Assembly (NCBI GenBank): GCA_013365365.1
Contig: JABVXU010000052.1
Span: forward strand, 62,001-126,000
Direction: 5' to 3'
Length of the DNA stretch: 64,000 nt
Source: Cruorifilaria tuberocauda
Taxonomy: Eukaryota; Nematoda; Chromadorea; Rhabditida; Onchocercidae
The notes beneath the pieces are model-generated. The model was not told the origin of the DNA. It did no database searches and saw only the letters and a list, made by a program, of their open reading frames with translations. The translations under genes were made by a program, and so were the position numbers. Shown in pieces: positions 27,536 through 40,700 of the stretch (positions are counted from its first letter, which is position 1; each line of letters starts with the position of its first letter).

Positions 27536-28003
27536 TCTTGCCGTTTTGCTTTTTTCACGGAAAACCTAAAATATTAAGTTTTTTAATATTCAAAAATTTC
27601 ATATTTTACCAAAATAAATGGGAATAAAAGAAAATTCAGTACATTCAATATCCATCTGATTACGGAAATTTTTTAAGCTCCAAAAAGAATTAATTTGTTA
27701 AAAAGAAAATTTTCAATTATTCAAAATCAATCTATGAATTGCTGTTTTGTATTTAATTTCTTTTTTTATGGTATCACCAAAGTTTTTGCTTCTAATCAAG
27801 TTTTTTAATTGAAAAATTGTTTAAATTATCATAACTTCACTCATTTAAAACTAAGAAAGATTTTAGCCATTTCAATAAATATCCGTGAATTTCAGAGATT
27901 ATACCCGACGAGAAGCAAATCAATATTTTCATATTTGTTTCTTTCCATTTGAATTAAAAAATTTCACCATAGGCTTTTTTCGAAAAATTCATTCATATTT
28001 TAA

Positions 28004-28712
28004 ATGATGAAAATTCTTCAGTTAAAGATTATTTTTGGATTGTTTATTGGTAAGTTTTTTGTTTTAATTTTTAATCTATTCAAATTCTTTTTCTTTCTAA
28101 TTTCTTTGTTAGTAAAGGAGATGTGTAAATGCAAGCTTAAATAAACTTTATCGGTTTTTCTGAGCCTTTAAAATTCTTAAATTAAAGGAAGAAGCCGCTA
28201 GTTGTATGAAAGAAATCTATCAAATTTCTTAGACATTAGCGAATACATCCACTTCGATCCTTTTTCTAAGATATGCTTAACACACATATACATATCAGTT
28301 GATATTTAAACTCTAAATATTCAAATTAGCTCAAACATACAAGTTTGAAAAAAGTATTTTGGTCCATATGATCGGATCTTCTGATAGTTCTTTACGATAT
28401 TATATGTTTGAATTTTGAAACATGATTTACAAGTAAAAATAAACATTTTAATCACTTCAGTTGGAAAAAATGAAAAAGCTTGTTTCATAGAAAAGATTGA
28501 TTATATTTCATTTAATTTCTTTACTGTCTATCCTCAACCTCACTGATTTGAAATTTTCAGCTAAAATTCCTTTCAACTTCTTCTGCTATATCATTTTTCA
28601 TTCTTTTAAATTAAAAAAATACATTATAAGAAATTTTTTGCAGTAAAATTAATGGAATGTAAGACGATCGTACGAGTAGAAAATGGCCGCCAGCTAATTC
28701 ACGTAGAAGGCA
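28004..28712 (+). other. signal-peptide exons of the giant protein
   Basis: Exon 28004-28049 encodes MMKILQLKIIFGLFI and is followed by a GTAAGT donor. Exon 28644-28712 continues in phase with VKLMECKTIVRVENG. A basic start, a hydrophobic core and a Cys-containing exit are typical of a secretory signal. The next exon is unclear: candidates at 29028 and 29267 do not both fit the phase. Confidence 0.65.
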
Positions 28713-31700
28713 GTAAGCGTTATTTTCAATATTACGCTTATAATCTTCCTACTTTTAAGTATCCTTTTTTGAATGAAGTATTTTGTGCACGAAATTTGTC
28801 ATATTTTAAGCAATAAGTTAAATTTGCCAAGAATTATTTGCAATTTCAAGAATTATTATAGGACAAACTGTAAACAATGCCAGCATTAAACTATAGATAT
28901 CGATTTTTAAACTATCTGATTTCAGATTGCATCTTATACAGAAACAAATTTGCTCAGATTAGAGTAAAATTTAATAAGATCTTCCTCTACAATTCAATCC
29001 ATCGTAATTAATTTGATTTAATTTTCAGGAGAATCATTCATGGGCAATTACATTCAATTAATTTTTTCAAGATTGCACTGTATTATTTCAATAATTGTTG
29101 ATAGTATAACACCTTTAACTGGCGCTGAAGAAATGTCAGTTTTTTAATTAAAATTTTAAATTTCAGGAAAATTTATATCAATAATTTTTAACTATTGTAA
29201 TTGTTGATAACATGATTGCATCAATTATAACTTTTCTTCATCTATTAATTGTTTTTGTTTGATTAGTTCAAATCTGATTGATTTCAGAGAATTAATCTAT
29301 AAAGTTTGCGAGAAGGATTCAGTGTGGTATTTATCACATTACAACAATAGCGGAAATAATTTTACGCTTCAATCACCCATTTATGCAACAGTTTTTGCAT
29401 TAGTAACACATCAGCCCATCAGCGTCGTCGACATCAGCGCACGACAATGTGCGCCGTATGCGAATTTGGAAAGAACTGATTTGATGTTAATGTTGCTAAT
29501 TAATTCACCATCACTTATTAATTTATGAATTGATTGATGAAATTTAAATCGACCATAACTGATTTATTTTTAATTATTTCACAATTTCTATTTGAAATAA
29601 TGATAAAAAAATGGAATAAATTAAAAAGAGATGAGAATTTAGTACGAAAGAGGAAAGCGAGGGCAATTCACATTTACAAAATCAAGACTGAAAATTTTTT
29701 AATTAAAAATTGCAAAAATTTAAGGGAAATTAACAAAAAGTGTATAAATGGAAGAGAATCGCACAAACATAGAAAACATCGCAGTCAGCCACGATTTTTT
29801 GTCATGGAGAACCGTAGGCGAATGAAACGAAACATCAATTTCGAGAAGATTGTTGAATTTACAGCTGAGAATTCACCTCATTATATCTTAACAAATATTA
29901 CTATTCATGCCGAACAAACTCTCAAAATATATCCTGGAACAGATATGATTTTTTCTCAAAACACAGGCATTACTGCTCACGGTAAGGCGCAACGAATCCA
30001 TTTTTCAAGTTTTCAATTCTTTTCCTTTTTATCTTTTTCTTTTTTCCAAAAGCTGAAATTGATAATTTTAAATTTAAATTGAATAAGGTTTTAATATTTT
30101 GTATTCTTTTAGGCATTTTGCAAATCTTTGGTACTAAACATAAGCCTGTTAAGTTATATGCAATGAATGGTACTTGGAATGGCTTATGCATTGCATTTGC
30201 TAATGGTAAGTAAATTTTAGTCTAAAAAGCTTCTCGAAATTTTATCAGATTACTTCTAAAATTTGCTGCAAATAACTTAATGCTAAATTAATGAATTTCA
30301 TACCATTTTCAGTAGATATGGCAGGGCAATCGCGACTTACTCATTTGAACATTTCTGGAAGTAAACTTGGAATTCGGATCGAATCACCTCTATTACCACA
30401 AATGGAAAATATTATTAGTGATAATAATGATAACGGACTTACAATCCTAGCTTATAATAATGGGAATAATTTTAGTTCAGTAAGTTTGCGTTCATCCTGT
30501 TTGTTTTAATTTTTTGTTCTTCTTTTGAAATAATGAAAACATTAAAAGCTCAGACCGCTGGAAGCGAATTGAAAAAAGACTTAAATTTGATCATTTCATT
30601 CAAATTTAACTTTCCTTTGTTAATAAACCTTTTTTTCAATTCCTAGTTAGTCTACAGCAATTCTCATTTTACTTGATTCTACAGGTTTTTTTCACTTATA
30701 TTCAAGGCAAATTTTATTGTTTTGTTAAACGTTTTTTAAAAAATGTTTAAAATATTATAATTTCAGAATATATTTAATTATACATTGAAAAAAATTACGG
30801 CTACAAATAATCGTGAAAATGGAATAGTAGCACGTATTGGAGGACGTGAATCGGTGAACTATTCAATTATTAAACGGCTAACAGATATGTCTAACAAAAA
30901 TCGAAGAGAATGTTAAATTGAATGAAATTAATTAAGTTATAGCACAGCTTGATAATTTTTATCCACACATATGTATGTATGGACAAATGAATGTACGATT
31001 AATATGGTATTATCATAGATTCATTTAATTCTCGAAGAGATAATCTTATCAGCGAATCAAATCAATGGTCTTTTGCTGGAAGGAATCATTCATGTCATCA
31101 TTATATCAAGTCAATTTGTTTCGAACAACGAAAATGGTATCACATCATATTTAACAAATGGTTCAACATTAGAAGTTTATCATTCAATTTTTGATATCAA
31201 TGGTCAATATGGTCTACAAATAGAGAATGCTCAACAAATTGATATCAAATGTTTTTCCACTATCTTCAAGGATCATAATTTTGGGTAATGAATCTTTCAA
31301 ATTCTCTACCTATTACATGTTCTATTGATTTCATTACAGATAGCTTACAGGGAATCTATTCTGATTAAATCTGTCAATCGTTCGAATTTCCTATTTGATC
31401 GCTGTGACTGGTGGAACAATAATGGTGCGATCAGTGTGCGAAATATTACTGGCAGTAATTTGCATTTGTTAAGTGGGAATTTGACACGGAATCGAGGAAC
31501 AGCTGTAATCGCAGAAGAAATTGTCGGGAAAACGAATATTTCAGTTGAAAATAATGATTTTCGACAAAGTGGTTTCCGGAATAATACCATGATAAATTTG
31601 GCAATTGAATTAAGAATGAGTGAAAATGATGAAGGTTTATGTTTCATTAAATGCCAAATACTGAATATGATTTTTTTTCAGTGGAATACTGCGGAATAAA

Positions 31701-34700
31701 TGATAAATTCGTAATTGATAATGAAAATCTTTCATTTTTAAGTTCAAAAAGGAGAATTAAATATTTTAAAACTGATAATCAATTCCCCTTATAAAATTTA
31801 AGATGCTAACATTGAATAAATAATAAACGATTCTTCCGAAATGCGATGGAAATGATTTTAGTAATTGGTCGAAGTGAACCGGAAAATATCCCAACGAATG
31901 CCAAAATCTCTCTTTTAGAGAATTCCTTCGTTGAAAATCTAGCTCTGAATACAATATACCTCGCGGGAAATGCTTTCAACATCTTCTACAATACTTTTGA
32001 TAAATCTGAGGTGAATGAAAATACTTTCTGGGAAATTTTTTAAAAGTTCTTAAAATTATTATCAATTCTTGATTGTTTCCATATCATTAATTATCAGAGA
32101 AATGTGGAAATGAATCTTATCAGAAATAGTTAAACTTATTTGTATTGAATTACATATATCGTTATTTCGGAAAAAGGTTTGAAATTAGGGAAATTTTCGA
32201 TTTCTTTGATTTTGGCTTATTAAATGCAAATACTTTAAATAGTGAAACTTATCAAACCTTCTTATCACATCTTGTTATTGCTACTGCTATAATAATTTGT
32301 CCTCAGTATTTTTTAATTTTGTTCAGAAAATTTTTTCCAATTAAAATTTTGAGTTTTGATCGCGAAAATTCCTTAGACTCAATGTGAATTACATTCTGGA
32401 TCACAAGTATCTATGCTATCAATCAATACTACCAATAGTTACTGGAGTACGGCTGATCAAGAGAAGGTAAAGTTTTCAGTTTTATTTCTGGAAGAGATAG
32501 AACAAAACTTGGGAATTATTTTTCGACATCTCTGAAGATCCTTTTTCTCTTCTATCTATTATTATTTTCGTACAAGGAACTATTCTAACCGGGTGAAATT
32601 TTAGCTAAATTTTTCCTATTATCAGATGACGAGTCGAATTTATGATAGCGAAAGTGATAAATCGTTAACCCCAGTGGTCGCGATGCCACTCCTAAGCGTT
32701 GCACCTAGAAAATCATCAGCGCTTACCTCTAAACAATCGAGAAGTTTTTCTTCAAAAGTGTATGCTACTTTTTATCATTTCATATAAAGCTGGACCTTTC
32801 TCCTTTCGCAAAGCACTTATATTTAATAATCAAAAGTAAAATACGTGAAGGTCTAAAATCAAGCATAATAAAATCGTTTGAAATTTCAATTATCCAACTG
32901 ATTAGATAAATTTAGATTTGCCACATCGTTGATAATACGAAAGGATGAAGTTGCTGTTTTTCATGAAGGAACAATATTACATTTTAAACCGAATCGTGGA
33001 ATCTTTGTTTTTGGTTTGTCATTCATAAAATACAGAAAAAAGAAAGCTTACTTCTTCTTTCCGCAAATTGCTATCAAAATCAATAATAAGCAAAAGTAAG
33101 ACGTTAACGATTTCGATGAAATTAGAAATTTGTTTACATTTCATATTAAGAAATTTAAATAGAAAATTTAGGTACTCTACATTTAATAGGTCAACCCGAT
33201 AATCCAGTCTTATTGAAAAGTTCTAGTCATAAATCATGGCTTGGGATTATTCTCAACCGAGGTATGTCCTCCCATCGCTTAAATGTCGAATTTTTATTTT
33301 TGAAATCTATCAAATTAACAGAAAATTATTCTGTTGTAATTGACATGTAAATAGATCAAACTCTATTCTTTTTTTTTGTGTTTTGCATTAAAGTTTAAAA
33401 CAAGTCGAATTTGACTGGAGAAAGTTAGTTGAAAATGTTACTTTGGTGCTGTCATTATTATTAATTATAATAATCACAATATGAAGTTCAGGACGACCGA
33501 TTTTGTTGATTTCACTTCTTTGTAGATCGATTTCGTCACACAAATAGATACCAAAAATATAATTATGAAATTCCTTTCTATACTTGTCCTTAATTCAATA
33601 AATTGCAGTGAAAACTTGTCAGATGAAAAGCTTTTCTCTTGATTTCCAGGTGGTATTATCCATGCAAACCATTGCATCATAGAAAACGCAATGGTTGGAT
33701 TAAATATTAGTTCGCCAAATATAATAATTGGAAATATGCAAATCATACGACCAATTTCTGCTGGTATTTTAATTACAACATTGTACAGTGGTATTTTTGA
33801 TATGGGTGAATCAATTATCTTACAATCACGCAAGAATGGTATCCGAATCCTGAAACGTGAGAAACAGGATACTCTTCTTCTCAGGCATAATTTGCAGTTT
33901 ATAATTGATAATTTTCAATTTATACAGTTAAATACAGTTAGAAATAAAAAACTTTTCTCTTTTGCACTCAAGAAATTATACACCGAAGAATTTTATGAAA
34001 CCTTTTCCGGCTATTAAATTAATTTTGTATAATTAAAAATTACGATAGTACGATAGTACAAGAATGTAAAATGTTTCAGAAATGCTCAAATAAAGGATTG
34101 TGCTAAGACAGGAATAGATTTCGTGGATCCGGCTGGCAAAATAACATTACAAAATATTGTGGTAAGTTAACTATATTTAAAGTAATTCTTTCAATTCAAC
34201 TTATTCTAAGCCATATATTTTTAATTGATTTATTTCAATTAATTCTAATCCTTTTTTTAAGGATTAGAATTTTTAAGCTATTTTTAAGCTTTTAAATTTT
34301 TAAGCTATGAAATCAAAAGCGATAAGGAAGGAAAAAATTTTCTAAAAATTAAAAATAAAATTTCAAAAAGAAATTTTAGATAGAAAATAGTGGCTCTTTT
34401 GGGATTCTTATTGTGCAAAAGGAGAAAAAGGAATTGAATTCAGTTGTTCTTAGCAATCTAACAATTCGTAAGCATCAACGAAGCAACGGCGCTATTCTAG
34501 TCAATTTGAAATCTTACAGTTCATTTCACCTTAACACCTCAAAGTTTATTTCGAACTTTCTTCCATCTGTCACAATATTTTCAAAGGTTAGCCACCTATC
34601 TTTCTATAAGCAAAAGGTAGAAGTATCGACCAGCACTGTTATTAAGTGAATCCTTTTCATCTTAGTGTTCGTTAAATGGAAAAGGGCAAAAGGCATCGAA

Positions 34701-37700
34701 AATGTTAATTGAAAAGAATCGTTTTTTGAAGAATGAAAATTTGATAATGCGTATAACGCTGGGAGGTTGCGAAGACGCAAAAATACACCGAAATGTTTTT
34801 ATCAGAAATAATGAAATTGAACAAAAAGGAGTGTTAGCTATTTATGTATCTTCAAAGGTTTCAATTTTATTTTCATTTTCTCATTTTTTTTTTCTCTCAA
34901 ATCATATTTACCATATTTATTAAATCATATTTATGTTATCTTTAGTTTTATTATTCGATCTTATACACTAATCGATCTAGTGGAACAGTATAGGTTTCAG
35001 TTTTACTTTAAATTATTTGCATCATTTCACTTTCATTAATTCAATTCATATACAGGTGAATATAGAATTTAGTCAACCTATTGATATTGCACAAAACGTA
35101 TTTTTGGAACATAAAGGGAAATGGTCACTGTTTGCTTCAATAAGTGTGAACCAATTCAACGGTACAATACATAACAATCATTTTAATGGCAATCAAAGTT
35201 ATCATAATTCATTAATCGTTACCATTCCATATTTTCAAATGAGTGATAACAAGTTCGAACAATTTAACATCGGTATAAAGCATTCACATGAAGAAGTAAG
35301 TTATAAAATGTATTCAATTTTCAAATCCTATCTTTCATTAAGATTTGATGAAATTCTTTAATTCATTGTTAGTAAAAAGTTTCAAGAAATTTAGGGAAGA
35401 AATCTTTCGAATGATTTGCATTTGTGTTGTATAAGTTTTTACGGTTTTATGTATTTCAAATTATTGCATTTCGATAATGAAATAATTTTCATATACAATT
35501 ATGTTATTGTATTATTTCACTGATTGTAAATGTCAGTATTGTAGGACATGATTGACTCACAAATATACCTTTATGAATTAATCAGAAAATTAATTAGAAA
35601 CGAAACTGAGAAAAATTTACTATGACGTGAAGTAATTGGCTGTAAAAAAAGATAAACGTCAGATAAAAATTGGAAATGAAAGCTCAGTATTTATGAAAGA
35701 TTTTTGAATGGAAATTTTCATTTCCAATACACTTCTAATTTTGTTCTCAGCCTGAAGAAAATAATAGGATGAGACTTATTTCTGTACACAAATTTCTATA
35801 GTTAAATACGTGAATGTAATTCAAAAGCATATGATGGTAACGTCTTACACAGGAGATTTCCTCCGAGATATACCAGAACTACAGCTTTCCATTTATTTGC
35901 AACAATTAATTTGGTTATAGCATTCATACTTCATATAATTTGTTCTATTAATATCTTGAAGTAATATATTATAAGGCACTGAATGCTACTGAAAATTATT
36001 GGAGAAGTGACAATATGCTCGGCACCGAAGAAAATACTTTTCAACTGAAAAGTTAGATTTTTCTTCTTCAAATATGTCATTGATCTTAATTAGAATGATA
36101 TTTGAAATTCTAAGAGCTGAATTATCGATGTTAAATTATAAAATGTTTTATTTAAAAAATAAATATTTTCACTCAATTCATGTAAAATAAATTTTTATAT
36201 CCTTTATTAGCATTTATTATTTTACAATTATTGAATTTCATTCTGAACATTTTGTTTATTCAATTAGATTACTTTTGAGAATTTGCCAAAATTAATTTTC
36301 CATTTTGTAGACTGTGGATGGATTTTTTTAACTAAAAATAAAACTAATTCAATTGGCCGAAAACGAGCAGTTGAAGATTGTTCGGCTGTTTCAAATTGCT
36401 CTCAAAACGGACGATGCGCAGGTGAGTAGCGCATTTGGTGCTAATTGGTAGAGATTTGGTATTGAGAATTTTTTAGTATTTTTTGATTATTATTGATAAC
36501 AAGCCGGTAATGCATGGAATCGATTTTCACATAATGTAAAGTTTGATATTCTTAGACTACTTTAATTTACATTAAATTGAAATTTTGAAAAGGTTTTTTT
36601 ATATTTCAGGCTTGAATATTTGCTATTGCAATGCTGGATATACAGGGCCTGATTGTGCGCAAATATCGTGTTCAGCATTAAGGAATTGTTCACGAAATGG
36701 CTATTGTATAGCACCAAATATTTGCAAATGTTTTGACGGTTGGCAGCAACAGGACTGTTCCGAGCCAACTTGTCATTCGGTAAATAACTGTAGTGGACAT
36801 GGTACTTGCGTATCACGTAATGAATGTGATTGTGAACCAACATTTGGAGGTTCAAACTTTTCACAAATAGATATTTTAATGATTATTTTCTCATCTGCCA
36901 AAGTGATAATCCTAATTGTGTATGTGATAAAGAGAGGTGATAAGTGAAAAAATGATCTGTCATCTAAGAGAGACATTTCGATATAAATAACAATTAAAAT
37001 GATTTCATCAATTATTATTAATGCATTTGAAATCCTGATAATATATTTCCCGCAAAATAATTTCGTATATTTTAGAATATAAACAATCTTTTTACGGAAA
37101 TATCAAAATTTTCAGGTGTTGATTGCAGTAAACAAATGACGAATTGTTCAAATACAAGCTGCAACAACCACGGCCTATGTGTTAACAATAAATGCGTTTG
37201 CGAAACCGGTTGGACCGGATCGTTTTGTTCGAAAGCACTTTGTGATCAATTGAATAACTGTTCCGATTCCGGTATTTGTGTTCGACCTCAGCAATGTGAA
37301 TGCTTTCATGGGTTTGCTGGGGATGATTGCTCGATTTGTGAAGGTTCGACCTGTGACCTCTGCGATGCTAAGTGTATTCACGGACGTTGCAACTCGAATA
37401 CAAGGTTTTATCGATTTTCAATTTATCCTTACTTCAGATACTTTTGATATATCTTTCTAATATTAAAATGAAGTATAAATTTTGATTATGTTAGAGCCTT
37501 ACGTTTTGCATTCTGATGATTGAATTATTTAACAACGTCTAAAACTTGTAATTGATATTTTTGTTAGCTGCTGAAACAAACTCTAATTTACCTGTATAAA
37601 ATGTTGACCAAAAGATTAATGATGATGCGTTTGATTCATAAGGCAGTATTTTGCATGTTATTAATAGAAAAGGAGGTAGAAAAACCGAAATTACTTATTT

Positions 37701-40700
37701 TTGGAAAATTTATTTTTTAGAAAATGAATAAAATTTAAGTAATTATTTTCATACTAAGAAGGAACAGCTAGTAGAAGAAAATGCTTGATAGAGGGGGGAG
37801 AGAAAATATAAATTTTGTAATCCCTTTTTATTGTTAAATCAAAGATCTTTATAAACAAGTATTAAGTTTGTCACACGAATCTAATTACATTTACTAATTA
37901 ACATCGACAATGAGTATTAAACGAATAAAACAGTAAGTATTATTGTTCACTTGAGTGTTATCAGTATTTCTAATGGACGATGTAAATGAAAAAGTTATGA
38001 TCCTATTTTCAAATTGCAATATTTTTTATTAGTGAATATGAAAAACTTCTCAGTTTATTTAGAACTTGCACATGTCGTGGTGGTTGGGATGGCCCAAACT
38101 GTGACGTGTGCGCCAGTGAAAAATGTGACGTAATGTCAGTAGTGCTATATGTCCTGCCAACAGCTGCCGGAATTCATCAGAAGGATGAGAATATTTTAGT
38201 TTACGGCAGTGATTTACCGTCGTAAGCAGAAATTTCAATGTTTTTTCCAAAAGCTTTTTTTAAGATAGCAAAAAACAATGGAAATTTTATAAAAAAGAAT
38301 GGATTAATTCTAGAAATTTTGACGTTCAAAAACTAATACTGAAAAAAGCTTTAAAGTATATTGATATATTTGGACTTTCAAAAGCTTTGCTCTACTTATC
38401 AAAGAGTTACTGAATAATTTTCAAATTCATCAAGCACGTTTTTAGCGTACCATCAAAACGTTATACGTGTCTATATGGTAATACAGCTGCTGATGGATTC
38501 TATGTGTCATCGTCGTTAATACGCTGTACAATTCCAAGTTTCGCCTTGCCAGGCCGTTATTTATTCAATATCATTCCGTATGGATCCAATAATGCCATTC
38601 CATTTCTTGACAAGCGTTTGGTATGCGTAAAGACTTAATCTCATACAAAAATATATAGCATTTAATTAAGCTTAACCTGAAGATAATAATGATTAGTCCT
38701 AACGGTGGCAAAATATTGGAATCGTAACATTTGGATATGTTTGAGTTCACACATTCTTAACAAAATTTAAATATTTGTCTTGAATGTTTTTATTACAGAT
38801 TCATTTTACTTTATACAATGAATGCAATCAAACAGAGTGCAAAGGTTATTGCTTGGGAGCAGTTTGTGTATGTCCCGTAGATCGTGATGGAGCATTTTGT
38901 GAGCAGGTGATAATTTGATAAATTGTCACAACAATTTACTAGTTTATTAAATTCTTTGTCTTGTGGATTTAGTTTGAGCGATACTGTCGAGTAACTGATA
39001 TAGTCGATTTTAGTGAAGGTTTATTTTGGTGGTTGTGAAATCATTGAATGATTCTCTCGATCTTGTTTGAAGTCTAATAGAATATATTTTGATTTGTTGA
39101 ATCAGAAGAGAACAGTTTCTTGACATCGGAATCTAGTAATGAGAGGATTGTAGCGCAGGAAGACTGGAATAATATCCTAATTCAATACAAGCTAACAGAA
39201 GGGAATTGTGTTTCTGTAAATGTGATTAAGATTCTGTAGATCTGGTCTTAATCACCTCTGACACGGTCTCATACATAAAAGTTTGTAAGAGTGAGATTCA
39301 CAAAGATGGGAAAATCACGCTGCAAGGCATGTGATCAAATTAGAGATAAAGATTGCTAAAGAAGTGGTTTTTACTGAAGCTGATGGATATAGAATTGATA
39401 GCATGATAGGAACGTTTCGATTAGTTATTCGAAGCAAAGATAAACTGTTGAGATAAGCAGTAAAGTGCAAAATAGCTATGCTGCTGTCAAAATTCGTTTA
39501 GTTCGATTTAATTAATCGATTGTTTTTATAATTTTAATTTAGTAAATTTAGGTAAAATTTTTATTGTAAGTCATATTTTAGGCAAAAATTTTACGAAAAT
39601 TGGATCGTGAAATTTTAAGTAATGAGAAATTAATAGAAGCTGTAGAAGGTGAACCTTATACTGTGAAAATGCCCATTCAGGTTTGTTTGTTACATCTGAA
39701 CAATTTTTAGTTATAAATTACAACAAATTTAATGAAAATTTAATCAAAAAAATATTAAGAAATATTCCTTTTCATTGCTTAAATCTATTAGATTTTACTC
39801 GGTTATTTGATTTCAAATTACATCAATTCATTTATCTTATGCATCATACAAATTGCATATTACGATCATTTTTTAGCCTGAAATATCAATCTTTTTCAGG
39901 ATAAAATACTGTTTTTAGTTCAGAAATGTTTCCAATTTATATTTCATATTATATCCTTATTAGTGAAATATTCAATAAATACTAATTAATAATTATTTGT
40001 TCAGCATGAGAATACGATATTCAATATAGAAACCGATGCAAATGGGATGATGATTTATCCAAATGGTATGGTATTTTGGTCACAACCAATTGGACGTATT
40101 CAACCATATACTGTAAACGTTACTGCCACTTCGCTTACTGGTGAATGTGTGACTAGTTGGAATTTAACAGTTAGACCGATGTATACACCGGTGATTACTA
40201 AAGTCGAAAATGCTGATAATGCAAATATGAAAGTGATTAAAGGAATTGTTAATTACAATGCAAAAGTACGTACTCATCCGAAATGCTAATTTTCATATTG
40301 AAAATAATTAATTAATGAATAACACTGTCTGAAATAGTAAATGAAGGATGTTTATCTCAACAATGTAATTATTTCGAACAATTGAAAAAAGTTTACTAAA
40401 TTTTTCACTTTCTTCTTTTCTATGAATTCTTCAAAATCTATTATAGCTTATGGGTAAGGTCCCGGTAAGGATGTTAGTTTATCAAAATGATAAACTGATA
40501 GAGAATGCTACAACAATCAGTACAGTTGATGGTCATTTCAAATTTATTCACTATCCATTCGATGAAGCAGTTTCAACATCACTGGTCCATTGCTATTTCA
40601 ACTTTATCTGAATATTTTTTTATCATTCTTCTTGTTCGTTCACATTTCTAGTAAAATTTTTGCTCTTCGGATATTTTGCAGTATTCTGTCTTGAGGAAAG

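Larger units (their letters stand above)
23900..28003. other. intergenic interval without recognised genes
   Basis: About 4 kb of AT-rich sequence between two plus-strand genes, with no supported exons. It contains two adjacent small inverted repeats near 25040-25100 and an exact 39-bp direct repeat (26694 and 27497). The promoter of the large downstream gene should lie here. Confidence 0.65.

Noticed and set aside
29534..29600. N-terminal part of the long frame opening at 29534
   Set aside because: It starts right after a stop and is Ile/Lys/Asn-rich. Only the part from roughly 29600 on (ending in the beta-helix entry motif) looks coding, so the start is probably intronic.
37175..37381. Antisense frame over the EGF exons
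   Set aside because: It is a shadow of the plus-strand EGF-coding exon, whose cysteine spacing is clearly real.
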